From an uncultured Lachnospiraceae bacterium (GTDB taxonomy: Bacteria > Bacillota > Clostridia > Lachnospirales > Lachnospiraceae), in assembly GCA_947177165.1 (NCBI GenBank), contig CAMWTP010000009.1:32761-96760 (forward strand): a DNA stretch of 64,000 nucleotides, written 5' to 3'. The notes under the pieces were generated by a model. The model worked only from the letters and a program-made list of their open reading frames with translations, was not told the DNA's origin and did no database searches. Shown piece after piece: positions 28,477 to 37,171 of this stretch (its first letter is position 1; the number at the start of each line of letters is the position of its first letter). The position numbers and the translations under genes were made by a program.

Positions 28477-28940
28477 TAGAACTAGATGAGGATTTTGCAG
28501 AACGTTTGCAGGCTGTGGATACTAAGAAGGGGGCAGAACTTGCAGACAGACTTCAACAGGCTCTCCCTGCAATTGCATTGAGCAATCATAATAGTCTAAA
28601 TACGGCTTTTCTAAATGATGTGGATGGTAGTATGTGTTTTGCACAACAGGTAAATGGATATGGTAATGCAGGAGATGTGCTTTTAGCGATATCTACGTCA
28701 GGTAATTCCACGAATATTCTATATGCTGCCATTACGGCAAAGGCAAAGGGAATGGAGGTAGTTGGTTTAACAGGTAGAGGCGGAGGAACACTAAAGAATT
28801 TGACAGATGCAATAATCTCTGTGGATGCAACAGAAACATATAAAATTCAGGAATTACATTTGCCGATCTATCATTGTTTGTGTTTAATGTTAGAAGATTA
28901 CTTTTTTAGGGAGAGATTCAAGAGTGGAGTTAAATGTTGA
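28473..28940 (+). pseudogene. 5'-truncated SIS-domain sugar isomerase (GmhA-like)
   Basis: 155 residues matching the back part of phosphoheptose isomerases: STSGNSTNILYAAITAKAKGM, GLTGRGGG and KIQELHLPIYHCLCLMLED. The front, with the conserved GNGGSAAD phosphosugar-binding segment, is missing; about 60-70 residues are lost. Base composition changes abruptly at its start, exactly where the AT-rich cluster ends, so this looks like a recombination junction. An ATG happens to overlap the upstream stop, so a short protein might still be made, but it is unlikely to be an active isomerase. Confidence 0.75.
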
Positions 28941-28970
28941 CCTCTCAGCTTGAATGAAAGAAGGGGGATT

Positions 28971-29099
28971 ATGAGATACATTCTTATAAAGCTTATTTTA
29001 CTTATGCCGCTATTTATAATGATTATCATATCAGCATTGTATTCTCTTTTTGCCTGGATTTTGCGGAAGCAATTACAGGATAATTGGGACTGGCTATGA
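28971..29099 (+). CDS. Small single-pass membrane protein
   Basis: 42 residues, below the ORF track cutoff: MRYILIKLILLMPLFIMII, continuing hydrophobic to about residue 30, then a polar end (RKQLQDNWDWL). AGGGGG lies six bases before the ATG. It lies between the gmhA fragment and a terminator. Function unknown. Confidence 0.5.
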   Translation: MRYILIKLILLMPLFIMIIISALYSLFAWILRKQLQDNWDWL

Positions 29100-29118
29100 G
29101 AACGTCAGACAAATTTTT

Positions 29119-29143
29119 GACCGTCGGATAACCGACGGTCTTT
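29119..29143 (+). terminator. Intrinsic terminator closing the glycan region
   Basis: GACCGTCGG and CCGACGGTC form a 9-bp GC-rich stem with a 4-base loop, followed by TTTATGTCTTT. Confidence 0.75.
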
Positions 29144-29299
29144 ATGTCTTTAGAATTTTCATAAATAATAACTACAATAATATGTTCCGAAAATACTTTC
29201 GATATTTATTGACAATTCTATCTTCATCCTGTATAGTATATACAGAACAAATGAACGATTGAATAAAGCATTCAAATTTAGTATAATAAGGGAGACAGA

Positions 29300-30292
29300 A
29301 TGACAAAGATAAAAATGACAATAAACAGGTTCATTAGAAGGCTGAGTATCAGGAAGAAATACAAGGACGCTCTTTTCAGGAGATGTTTTGAGGATAAGAA
29401 GGATCTGTTGGAGCTCTATAATGCGCTGAATGGGACAGACTATGAAGATGCAGACGAGCTTAAAATCACAACACTTGAAGACTGTATTTACCTGTCATAC
29501 AAGAACGATTTGTCGTTTATCATATCGGCAACTTTAAATCTTTATGAGCATCAGTCAACATACAATCCGAATATGCCGATACGCGGACTGATTTATTTTG
29601 CAAGGATATATGAGGCATACATAAAAGAAAACAAACTGAGTATATATGGCAAAACGCTCGTGAGTCTGCCTGAACCCCGGTATGTGATCTTTTATAATGG
29701 CAGGGATGACGAACCTGACTGGCAGGAGCTCAGGCTGTCGGATGCATTTAAAAAAGAGAACGAAGAGGATGGCGGGACAGCAAAGGAACCCGCGCTTGAA
29801 TGCATTGCGGTGATGCTGAACATCAATTACGACCATAATAAAGAACTTCTGGACAAGTGTAAAAGACTCCACGATTATGCATATTTTGTCAGTGAGGTAA
29901 ATAGAAATACGGCAAAGGGATATCCATACGAAAAGGCAATCGGTCTGGCCATGGAGCAATGCGTGAAAAATGACATTCTAGCGGATATTCTCGGAAAACA
30001 TAGAAGTGAGGTGTTGAATTTGTTGTTGAATGAGTTTGATGTGAAGAGTTATGAAAACTGGATTCGAAATGAGAGCAGGGAAGAGGGAAGAGCGGAAGGA
30101 ATATTATTAGGTAAGGCATATGGAATCATAGAATTGCTGGATGACATCGGAGAAGTGCCCGATTCCTTAAAAAACCTGATCATGGAACAAAATAACCTTG
30201 AGGTTTTAAGGATGTGGCATAAGGCGGCAGCAAAGGCGCAGTCTGTCGAGGAGTTTGAAAGGGCAGTTGGGTTGGTAAAATCAGAGGTTTAG
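29300..30292 (+). CDS. Rpn family recombination-promoting nuclease/putative transposase-like protein
   Basis: 330 residues. The N-terminal part shows YKDALFRRCFEDKKDLLELYNAL, then ITTLEDCIYLSYKNDLSF and NLYEHQSTYNPNMPIRGLIY, the pattern of the PD-(D/E)XK Rpn/YhgA-like family common in Lachnospiraceae. The C-terminal third is charged and probably helical (ESREEGRAEGILLGKAYG). Such genes often come in many copies per genome and are linked to phage defence or recombination in other bacteria; here function is inferred by family only. Confidence 0.8.
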   Translation: MTKIKMTINRFIRRLSIRKKYKDALFRRCFEDKKDLLELYNALNGTDYEDADELKITTLEDCIYLSYKNDLSFIISATLNLYEHQSTYNPNMPIRGLIYFARIYEAYIKENKLSIYGKTLVSLPEPRYVIFYNGRDDEPDWQELRLSDAFKKENEEDGGTAKEPALECIAVMLNINYDHNKELLDKCKRLHDYAYFVSEVNRNTAKGYPYEKAIGLAMEQCVKNDILADILGKHRSEVLNLLLNEFDVKSYENWIRNESREEGRAEGILLGKAYGIIELLDDIGEVPDSLKNLIMEQNNLEVLRMWHKAAAKAQSVEEFERAVGLVKSEV

Positions 30293-30324
30293 GATGATGA
30301 TAATCAGGAGGGAGTGGAATCGTA

Positions 30325-31557
30325 ATGCGTTCGATGGGTGTTTATATTCATATTCCTTTCTGTGTCCGAAAATGTGTTTACTGCGATTTTCTGTCAGCGC
30401 CAGCGACAAGACAGAGACAGCAGGAGTATATAGAAGCGCTCAAAAGAGAGATAGTACACGAGGCAAAACGGTATGCCGGATATATTGTGAAAACAATATT
30501 CTTTGGAGGCGGGACACCTTCTATATTGGAGGCGGGAGAGATCGCAGAAATTCTTGCTTGTCTGGGGAAATATTACCAGATTGATGCTGCTGCTGAGATT
30601 ACGATGGAGATGAATCCGGGGACAGCGGATAGTGACAAGTTATTGAAATTGCAACGATCCGGGATAAACAGACTGAGTATCGGACTGCAGTCCGCAGACG
30701 ATAAAGAGCTGGAGCTGTTAGGACGTATACATACATATCAGGATTTTATTCGTACATATCAACAGGCAAGGGAGGCTGGAATTCGAAATATTAATATAGA
30801 TTTGATGTCAGCGTTGCCAGGACAGGATATGAAAAGCTGGGTGCGAACGCTTGGGACAGTGGTAGCGCTGCAGCCAGAGCACATATCGGCCTACAGTCTG
30901 ATCATTGAGGAGGGAACACATCTGTATGACAAATTAGACGAATATCCGTCTGTGCCTGATGAGGATGAGGACAGGCTGATGTATCAGGCGACCAGACAGA
31001 TTCTCGCAGAAAACGGCTATCACCGCTATGAAATATCAAATTATGCGAGAGAGGGATACGAGTGCAGGCATAATTGTATCTATTGGCAGCGCGGAATCAG
31101 ACATACGGCGGATTATGTTGGCTTCGGACTGGGGGCTGCATCCTTGGTAGATAATGTTCGTTGGAAAAATACAGATAATATGAAGCAGTACCTCTATGCG
31201 TTTAACAGGGATAAGGAAACGGAATGTGATAAGCTCATTGCAGGAGGAGCGGACAAAACCGTAAAAGGGCAGGGAGATGGAAAGGAAAATCTAATTGAAC
31301 ATATTAAAAAAGATGTACAGAAGTTATGTCATAATGACTGGATAGAAGAATTTATGTTCCTGGGGATGCGCATGACAAATGGTGTGTCTAAGCAGGAATT
31401 TGCCGATAGTTTTGGCGTTGGGATGAGTGAAATTTATGGCGATGTTTTGTGTAAGTGGGAGAAACAGGGAATGCTGATACAGAGTGGAGACAGTGTAAGA
31501 CTGACAGATGCAGGAATTGATATCAGCAATATGATACTGGCAGATTTTTTGTTATAA
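30325..31557 (+). CDS. hemW: HemW, radical SAM heme chaperone (HemN-like)
   Basis: 410 residues. The radical SAM cluster motif is CVRKCVYC (CxxxCxxC) near residues 13-20, after GVYIHIPF. FFGGGTPS and the NPGT and GLQSADDKELELLGR segments match HemN/HemW, and the HemW-type C-terminal domain is present. It delivers heme to respiratory proteins rather than acting as coproporphyrinogen dehydrogenase. The start is ATG after GGAGGGAG; a second ATG three codons on is possible. A lysine-rich insertion (GGADKTVKGQGDGKEN) precedes the C-terminal domain. Confidence 0.92.
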   Translation: MRSMGVYIHIPFCVRKCVYCDFLSAPATRQRQQEYIEALKREIVHEAKRYAGYIVKTIFFGGGTPSILEAGEIAEILACLGKYYQIDAAAEITMEMNPGTADSDKLLKLQRSGINRLSIGLQSADDKELELLGRIHTYQDFIRTYQQAREAGIRNINIDLMSALPGQDMKSWVRTLGTVVALQPEHISAYSLIIEEGTHLYDKLDEYPSVPDEDEDRLMYQATRQILAENGYHRYEISNYAREGYECRHNCIYWQRGIRHTADYVGFGLGAASLVDNVRWKNTDNMKQYLYAFNRDKETECDKLIAGGADKTVKGQGDGKENLIEHIKKDVQKLCHNDWIEEFMFLGMRMTNGVSKQEFADSFGVGMSEIYGDVLCKWEKQGMLIQSGDSVRLTDAGIDISNMILADFLL

Positions 31558-31626
31558 TTATTGAGTTCGAGACAAAATGATATCAAAAATAGATAGCGAT
31601 AGTGATATATCATGAGGAGGACAGGA

Positions 31627-31971
31627 ATGGAAAAGGAACTGACACACGGTGAGATGCACAAAGAGGGCATTGCGCATGATCATACACACGAACACGGACA
31701 TTCACATACGCATACACACAGGGAAACAAAGGCTGTTCTGAACAGAATGTCCAAAATCATCGGTCACATGGAGGCTGTAAGGACGATGGTGGAAAATGGC
31801 AGGGACTGCAGTGAGGTATTGATACAGCTGGCAGCGGTAAAGTCGGCAATCAGCAGTGTAAGCCGTGTAATATTAAAAGACCATATTGATCATTGTATTG
31901 TAGATGCAGTGCGAGAGAACGATACAGAATCAATTGAAGAGCTGAAAAAAGCAATTGATAAATTTTTGTAG
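31627..31971 (+). CDS. csoR: CsoR-type metal-sensing repressor with His-rich N-terminus
   Basis: 114 residues. The track's start lies inside the ribosome site, so the ATG after GAGGAGGACAGG is used. The helical core carries C61, H86 and C90; the spacings (25 and 4) equal those of the C-H-C copper(I) site of CsoR. Before it, residues 17-31 are HDHTHEHGHSHTHTH, an extension not needed by the fold that may bind or buffer Ni, Zn or Cu. No copper ATPase or chaperone gene is adjacent, so its targets are elsewhere. Confidence 0.87.
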   Translation: MEKELTHGEMHKEGIAHDHTHEHGHSHTHTHRETKAVLNRMSKIIGHMEAVRTMVENGRDCSEVLIQLAAVKSAISSVSRVILKDHIDHCIVDAVRENDTESIEELKKAIDKFL

Positions 31972-31990
31972 GAAAGGCTGGGTATCATAT

Positions 31991-32425
31991 ATGAAAGAAG
32001 CACAGAAAAGTATGATTCTGTACTATGTACAGGATGAAAAGAAGAAGATACAGATGGAGGTGCTTGGCATGAGTATGTCCATCTCGACCAGGCAGCTGAA
32101 GCCATCGGACCTGAATACGCAGGTTGGCGTTCTGGTTGGATTGAAGAACATTACACCACTGGACTTGTCGCAGGTGGAGAAGGCACCAGCGATATTCTGT
32201 ATGCCGGAGGTTATCATTTTTTCAGGATTACCAGATAAAAAGCTGGATGAATTTTTATTCTCATATAAGAAAGTAGGACTTACTCCGACAAAGCTCAAGG
32301 CAGTCGTTACGCCCAAAAATGTCAATTGGACATTGTATCAGCTGATCAGGGAGCTTTCCGCTGAGCGGGCACAGATAGAGGGGACTGTTAAGAGACTTTC
32401 AGAGGCAAAAAAGGAAAGGGAGTAG
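31991..32425 (+). CDS. DUF3783-type protein
   Basis: About 144 residues, soluble. The C-terminal half (MPEVIIFSGLPDKKLDEFL; LKAVVTPKNVNWTLYQLIREL) matches my memory of the DUF3783 domain, whose function is not known. The start is the ATG of MKEAQKS after GGAAAGG; the track's upstream start overlaps csoR. It lies 19 bases after csoR and 12 before the ThyX-like gene, so the three probably form one transcript. Confidence 0.65.
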   Translation: MKEAQKSMILYYVQDEKKKIQMEVLGMSMSISTRQLKPSDLNTQVGVLVGLKNITPLDLSQVEKAPAIFCMPEVIIFSGLPDKKLDEFLFSYKKVGLTPTKLKAVVTPKNVNWTLYQLIRELSAERAQIEGTVKRLSEAKKERE

Positions 32426-32437
32426 GAGCGATTTATT

Positions 32438-32995
32438 ATGCATATCGATTTACTGAAACATGAGGACAACTGGCAGGATATCAAGGATTCTGCCATGAAT
32501 ACGATCAATAAGACAACGGGAAAATATCCCGATTCCGAGTGGAAACGAAAACTCATCATGTCAGAACATTCTCCGATCAGGCGCATGCGGTTTTACTGGC
32601 GGTGGAAGGATTTGAAGTCGTGGGTGAGTGTCCATATGGTGCGGCACAAGATTGGAATTGAACATTGGGTATCGACACAGCGGAGTGACAGAACCGGTGT
32701 GAGCCGGGATGAGCTTCCGCAGGGGTCACTGGTCAATCATGCCTGCGAGGCAGATGCGCAGGCACTGATCAATATCAGCCGCAAGCGGCTGTGCAGCTGT
32801 GCGAGTCCGGAGACGCGGGAGGCGTGGCAGCTTGTCAAGGATGAGGTTGCAAATACAGAACCAGAACTTGCAAGCTGTATGGTGAAGGAATGCATTTACA
32901 GAGGTTTCTGTCCGGAAATGTTTTCCTGTGGATATCATAAGACAGAGGCGTACCAGAAGGAGCTCGCCGAGTACCGAAAAGGGATTAACGAGTAG
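32438..32995 (+). CDS. ThyX-like (FAD-dependent thymidylate synthase-like) protein
   Basis: 185 residues. VHMVRHKIGIEHWVSTQRSDR occupies the place of the ThyX signature RHRxxSxNEQSQRY but differs at several positions, and the protein is shorter than standard ThyX (about 220-250). A cluster of Cys residues (CSCASPE, CMVKECIYRGFCPEMFSC) lies in the second half and suggests metal binding. It may be a divergent paralogue that no longer makes dTMP. Confidence 0.62.
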   Translation: MHIDLLKHEDNWQDIKDSAMNTINKTTGKYPDSEWKRKLIMSEHSPIRRMRFYWRWKDLKSWVSVHMVRHKIGIEHWVSTQRSDRTGVSRDELPQGSLVNHACEADAQALINISRKRLCSCASPETREAWQLVKDEVANTEPELASCMVKECIYRGFCPEMFSCGYHKTEAYQKELAEYRKGINE

Positions 32996-33070
32996 ATTTG
33001 TATTAAATACGGAAATCACTGCATTCACGCAAAAACCATTGTGTGAAATGAAATTGTGCGGTAAAGTGTA

Positions 33071-33138
33071 CTTATCAGGAATGGAAGAGGTTTTTGCAGC
33101 TATGAATGTACGGAGATAGCTGCAGGCTTTCTGATAAG
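33071..33138 (+). promoter_or_regulatory. Two-stem leader structure before nfeD
   Basis: CTTATCAG pairs with CTGATAAG as a closing stem and GCAGCTAT pairs with ATAGCTGC inside it. The ribosome site GGAGGAG follows within five bases of the closing stem. It could be an attenuator or a translation-control element. Confidence 0.45.
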
Positions 33139-33153
33139 GAAGGAGGAGATATC

Positions 33154-33594
33154 ATGATGAACACAATGGTATGGCTGGCTGCTATGATTATACTCATCAT
33201 TATTGAGATTGTGACGGTAGGACTCACCACGATCTGGTTTGCAATCGGAGCGCTGGTGGCAATCATTGTCTCTATGCTTGGTGGGGGAATCATACTCCAG
33301 CTGACAGTATTTTTGCTGGTATCACTTGGCATGCTGATATTCACGAGGCCCTTGGCGATAAGGTACATAAACAATTCGCGTACAAGGACAAATTACGAGG
33401 GTATCATCGGTAAGGTAGTGAGGATCACGCAGGATGTCGACAACATTGCTGACCAGGGCTGTGCCGTCGTAAATGGTCAGGAATGGACAGTCCGGTCAGT
33501 TGACGACAAATGCAAAATTGCAGCGGGGAGTCTGGTAAAGGTCGTCGATATTAAAGGTGTGAGACTTGTTGTTGAAAGGTATGAGGAGGAGTAA
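33154..33594 (+). CDS. NfeD-like membrane protein
   Basis: 146 residues: two or three N-terminal helices (MVWLAAMIILIIIEIVTVGLTTIWF and following), then a small beta-barrel OB domain (YEGIIGKVVRIT, GQEWTVRSVD, VKVVDIKGVRLVVE). The ATG after AGGAGGAG is chosen over the track start. NfeD proteins partner with SPFH/stomatin proteins, and exactly such a gene starts three bases downstream. Confidence 0.87.
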   Translation: MMNTMVWLAAMIILIIIEIVTVGLTTIWFAIGALVAIIVSMLGGGIILQLTVFLLVSLGMLIFTRPLAIRYINNSRTRTNYEGIIGKVVRITQDVDNIADQGCAVVNGQEWTVRSVDDKCKIAAGSLVKVVDIKGVRLVVERYEEE

Positions 33595-33596
33595 CT

Positions 33597-34511
33597 ATGG
33601 CTTATATTTTATTGGGTATTGCAATTTTTCTTGTTGTGATTTTCGCAGCAAATGTACGTATTGTACCGCAGGCATCGGCATATGTTATCGAGCGTCTCGG
33701 CGGGTATAACACCACATGGAGCGTCGGACTCCGGTTCAAAGTTCCTTTTCTTGACAGGGTTGCCAAGAAAGTGAACTTAAAGGAACAGGTAGTGGATTTC
33801 CCGCCACAGCCTGTAATCACAAAGGATAACGTTACAATGCAGATTGACACGGTTGTCTTTTTCCAGATTACAGATCCGAAGATGTATGCATATGGTGTGG
33901 ATAATCCGATTATGGCGATTGAAAAGCTGACAGCGACAACACTGAGAAATATCATCGGTGAGATGGAGCTTGACCAGACATTGACATCAAGGGAGATTAT
34001 CAATACAAATATGCGTTCGGCGCTTGACGTTGCCACAGATCCATGGGGTATCAAGGTGAACCGTGTAGAGCTGAAGAACATTATCCCTCCGGAAGCCATC
34101 AGAAATGCGATGGAGAAGCAGATGAAGGCAGAGCGCGAGAGACGTGAGGCGATTCTTCGTGCAGAAGGTGAGAAGAAGTCGACAATCCTTGTCGCAGAAG
34201 GCCAGAAGGAATCTGCAATTCTTGAGGCAGAGGCGGAGAAGCAGGCAGCAATTCTTCGTGCAGAGGCTGAAAAGGAGAGAAAGATCCGCGAGGCGGAAGG
34301 TCAGGCAGAGGCAATCCGCATTGTGCAGATGGCAAATGCGGAAGGTATTAAATTTCTGCGTGAAGCAGGCGCTGACGATGCGGTGCTTACCATCAAGAAG
34401 CTTGAGGCATTTGAGAAGGCTGCAAACGGCAGTGCTACAAAGATTATTATTCCCTCGGAGATTCAAGGGGTGGCAGGACTCGCGAAATCAGTCGGAGAGA
34501 TTTTGAAATAA
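33597..34511 (+). CDS. SPFH/band 7 (stomatin-like, QmcA-type) protein
   Basis: 304 residues: an N-terminal helix, an SPFH domain (VPQASAYVIERLGGY, VPFLDRVAKKVNLKEQVVDFPPQ, RNIIGEMELDQTLTSREIIN), then a long Ala/Glu-rich coiled coil (repeats such as AILRAEAEKE). It oligomerises in membrane microdomains and may control membrane proteases. Operonic with nfeD. Confidence 0.93.
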   Translation: MAYILLGIAIFLVVIFAANVRIVPQASAYVIERLGGYNTTWSVGLRFKVPFLDRVAKKVNLKEQVVDFPPQPVITKDNVTMQIDTVVFFQITDPKMYAYGVDNPIMAIEKLTATTLRNIIGEMELDQTLTSREIINTNMRSALDVATDPWGIKVNRVELKNIIPPEAIRNAMEKQMKAERERREAILRAEGEKKSTILVAEGQKESAILEAEAEKQAAILRAEAEKERKIREAEGQAEAIRIVQMANAEGIKFLREAGADDAVLTIKKLEAFEKAANGSATKIIIPSEIQGVAGLAKSVGEILK

Positions 34512-34646
34512 GTACCAGACAAACAGCATCGCCTGAATGATGCCCAAAGCATTACGAGTGCATGCAATTATTGCACAGAAACGTCTCTGCGGAAAAAGGT
34601 ATCAGAAGGGATCGCGTGAAATATGAAACAGGAGGAGACAACGGAC

Positions 34647-35378
34647 ATGACAAGGATATTGATACTGGAGGACAGTAAGGACTGCTTAAAAGCGATTACT
34701 GTGATGGTAGAGAGTGTATCCGAGCATGTGCATGCTGTTCCGGTAAATAGTCTGAAGGAGGCAAGGGCTGCGCTCGAAGATACAGCGCAGCCGCCCTTTC
34801 AGGCTTTTTTGCTTGACATTAATTTGGATAGTGACAACAACGATGACATTTCAGGGATAACCTTTGCGCGGGAGATACGTATGAGAAAGGAGTATGTATT
34901 CACACCGATTATCATGATTACCTCGCTGGCAAACATGGAACTGACTGCGTACAGAGAGCTCCACTGTTACCAGTATCTTGTAAAACCGTACAATGAGGAG
35001 GATATTCAGAAGCTTGTGGGAAAGCTGCTGTTTCTGTCCCAGCAGGGGGAGACAAGGGATGCGTTTGTGGTTGTGAAGAAGGACAGTATTAATTACAAAT
35101 TGTTTTGTAAGGACATCGTGTGTATCAAGGCAGTGCCAAGGGGAGTCAATTTCGTGCTCTTAAAAGAAGAAATGAAGATTTTGTACCTTTCTATAAAGCA
35201 GCTTTTGGAAAAACTTCCGGGCGACAAATTTTTGCAGGTACATCGCATGTGTGTTGTAAATCAGGATTATATAGATTACGTAGATACTGTTAACGGACTG
35301 ATTTGTATGAAAAATGGCGAACAGGTGGAAATCGGTATTACATACAAGAATGAGATTAAGAAAAAACTGCGAATGTGA
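34647..35378 (+). CDS. LytTR-family response regulator (AgrA-like)
   Basis: About 243 residues. The receiver domain has ILILEDSKD, the phosphoacceptor region FLLDINLDSD and the conserved Lys in YLVKPYNEED. The C-terminal LytTR DNA-binding domain runs from about residue 140 (YKLFCKDIVCIKAV, LQVHRMCVVNQDYID). The ATG after AGGAGGAG is used rather than the track's upstream start. It pairs with the kinase 98 bases downstream. No autoinducer peptide gene was found. Confidence 0.9.
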   Translation: MTRILILEDSKDCLKAITVMVESVSEHVHAVPVNSLKEARAALEDTAQPPFQAFLLDINLDSDNNDDISGITFAREIRMRKEYVFTPIIMITSLANMELTAYRELHCYQYLVKPYNEEDIQKLVGKLLFLSQQGETRDAFVVVKKDSINYKLFCKDIVCIKAVPRGVNFVLLKEEMKILYLSIKQLLEKLPGDKFLQVHRMCVVNQDYIDYVDTVNGLICMKNGEQVEIGITYKNEIKKKLRM

Positions 35379-35476
35379 CAGCCGCTAAAAGAAAATGAAA
35401 GACATTACTGTATATAATGGCATAATTTATTATTTTGAGTCAGGTGTCAAATCTGAAATAAAGGGAGTGTATCGCA

Positions 35477-36325
35477 ATGGCTGAGCTTGGCAGAAAATTT
35501 TTGTACAGAATCTTTTGTGTGGTTGCGCTGATTATAACACTATATCTGTTAGTTGACTTATATCTTAGTCGTACACTGGATGTCAAGGTGATGGTTCTGT
35601 TTGGCATTGTCTTTTCTGTCATTCTGTTCGGACTGCTGGATTGGGCACAGAACTATGCGGCACTGCGGCGTCAGGAACAGGAGCTGAAAATATACAAGCT
35701 CTACATAAAGCCGATGGAGGAGTTGACAAAGGATATCAGGGCGCGGCAGCATGAGTTTGACAATCATATGAATGCAATACTCAATATGCATGTGACGATA
35801 GCGGATTACAGTGAGCTAGTGGAAGCGCAGTCGGCGTACTGCAAGGACATTTATGAGGACAAATCGCGCTGCAATCCGGCTCTTCTGCGGATATCTGACA
35901 AGATACTGGCCGGATTCCTGTACAGTAAGATTATCAGCGCGCCCGGATATATCGATATCGACATTCAGGTATTGAGTCAGGAAATTGTGACACCGGTGTC
36001 AGAACATGCGCTGGTTGAAATCATAGGAACGCTCACAGACAATGCATTTGAGGCAGCGTCACCCAGGAAAAATAAAGTGGAGATGGTGCTGGATGCTCAA
36101 AATGATAAACTGATCTTTGCGATTAAAAATCAGGTGGAAAATCTGACAATGGGTGAGATTGCCCACTTTTTTGAAAAGGGATACACGACGAAGGACAACC
36201 GCGGAGACAGGGGGCTTGGACTCTACCAGGCAAACCAGATTGCAAAACGCCACAAAGGGGAGATTACGGTGGAGTTGTCAGAACAGGAAGATGGGCAGGA
36301 GATCTGCTTTTGTGTGAAGATATGA
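35477..36325 (+). CDS. GHKL-type sensor histidine kinase (AgrC-like, short sensor)
   Basis: 282 residues. Only two N-terminal helices (FCVVALIITLYLLVDLYL; VMVLFGIVFSVILFGLL) serve as sensor, far fewer than AgrC. The phosphoacceptor region is RQHEFDNHMNAILNMH; the GHKL ATPase has TLTDNAFEAAS (N box) and GDRGLGLYQANQIAKRHKG (G box). It is the likely cognate kinase of the upstream LytTR regulator. Confidence 0.9.
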   Translation: MAELGRKFLYRIFCVVALIITLYLLVDLYLSRTLDVKVMVLFGIVFSVILFGLLDWAQNYAALRRQEQELKIYKLYIKPMEELTKDIRARQHEFDNHMNAILNMHVTIADYSELVEAQSAYCKDIYEDKSRCNPALLRISDKILAGFLYSKIISAPGYIDIDIQVLSQEIVTPVSEHALVEIIGTLTDNAFEAASPRKNKVEMVLDAQNDKLIFAIKNQVENLTMGEIAHFFEKGYTTKDNRGDRGLGLYQANQIAKRHKGEITVELSEQEDGQEICFCVKI

Positions 36326-36508
36326 TGATTGCAGGTTATTGGTTAGACATACACATAAGTAGAGGGATTATTACGATTTGCGGGTCAGGAATGCGCTGAA
36401 CTGCGCATTTCGTGAGAATATGATTCCGAGGGGCGGTTTTTGTGAAGCAAAATTTTGAATATCGCCCTGAATCGTAACGAGGGAATTCTTGTGCTGTATA
36501 TAAAATAG

Positions 36509-36537
36509 TTGACAATATGGCATATATACCATATTAT
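36509..36537 (+). promoter_or_regulatory. Promoter with palindromic operator for the toxin-antitoxin locus
   Basis: TTGACA and TATTAT are spaced by 17 bases. ATATGG (36515-36520) and CCATAT (36529-36534) form an inverted repeat in the spacer, as expected for antitoxin autorepression. Confidence 0.65.
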
Positions 36538-36566
36538 AGACATATAAACACAGAAGAAGGGGCAGG

Positions 36567-36841
36567 ATGGATCAATTTAGAGTAGAATTTTATGAAGATC
36601 GAAACGGAGACAGACCAGCAGAATTATTTTTGGATTCTTTAGATATTAAAATGAGAACCAAATTGGTTATGATAATGAAAGTACTGCAGGAAAAAGGAGG
36701 GTTTTATATTTCTTTTATCGTGGGGGAAAGATAATTGTGACAAATGGTTTTGTCAAGAAAACACAAAAAACTCCTGTGGAAGAAATTGAAAAGGCAAAAA
36801 AATACAGAAAAGATTATTTGGAAAGGTATGGTGAATCATAA
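36567..36841 (+). pseudogene. HigB/RelE-type toxin with internal deletion and frameshift
   Basis: The start, MDQFRVEFYEDRNGDRPAELFLDSL, is followed in another frame by FYRGGKIIVTNGFVKKTQKTPVEEIEKAKKYRKDYLERYG, the family's conserved ends. The middle third, including the expected core strands, is missing and the frames no longer join: the first frame stops at AGA-TAA. The original second-frame stop is two bases before the antitoxin start. The toxin is almost certainly dead while the antitoxin remains. Confidence 0.78.
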
Positions 36842-36842
36842 C

Positions 36843-37136
36843 ATGAAAACACTTGATGCATATTTGGATGAACAGTTACAAAATGATGAATTCAGGGAAG
36901 CGTGGGAAGACAGCCAGCCTGAGATGGATGTAATTCGTGCAATGGTAGACGCCAGAATATCACAAAACCTTTCACAGAAAGAACTGGCCGAGAGAACAGG
37001 AATCAATCAGGCTGATATCAGTAAATTGGAAAACGGGACAAGAAATCCATCTTTAAAATTGTTAAAAAGACTTGCTGATGGAATGGGAATGACATTAAAA
37101 CTGGAATTTGTTCCCAAAAAGTCTACGCAGGTATAA
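36843..37136 (+). CDS. HigA-type XRE antitoxin
   Basis: About 97 residues. An N-terminal segment (MKTLDAYLDEQLQNDEFREAWE) is followed by an HTH_3 domain (SQKELAERTGINQADISKLENGTRNPSLKLLKRLADGMG). The track's ORF begins upstream in the toxin remnant. It probably binds the ATATGG/CCATAT operator 300 bases upstream. Confidence 0.85.
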   Translation: MKTLDAYLDEQLQNDEFREAWEDSQPEMDVIRAMVDARISQNLSQKELAERTGINQADISKLENGTRNPSLKLLKRLADGMGMTLKLEFVPKKSTQV

Positions 37137-37171
37137 ATAAAATTATTGATGATGAGAGGAGGCGCAGATAC

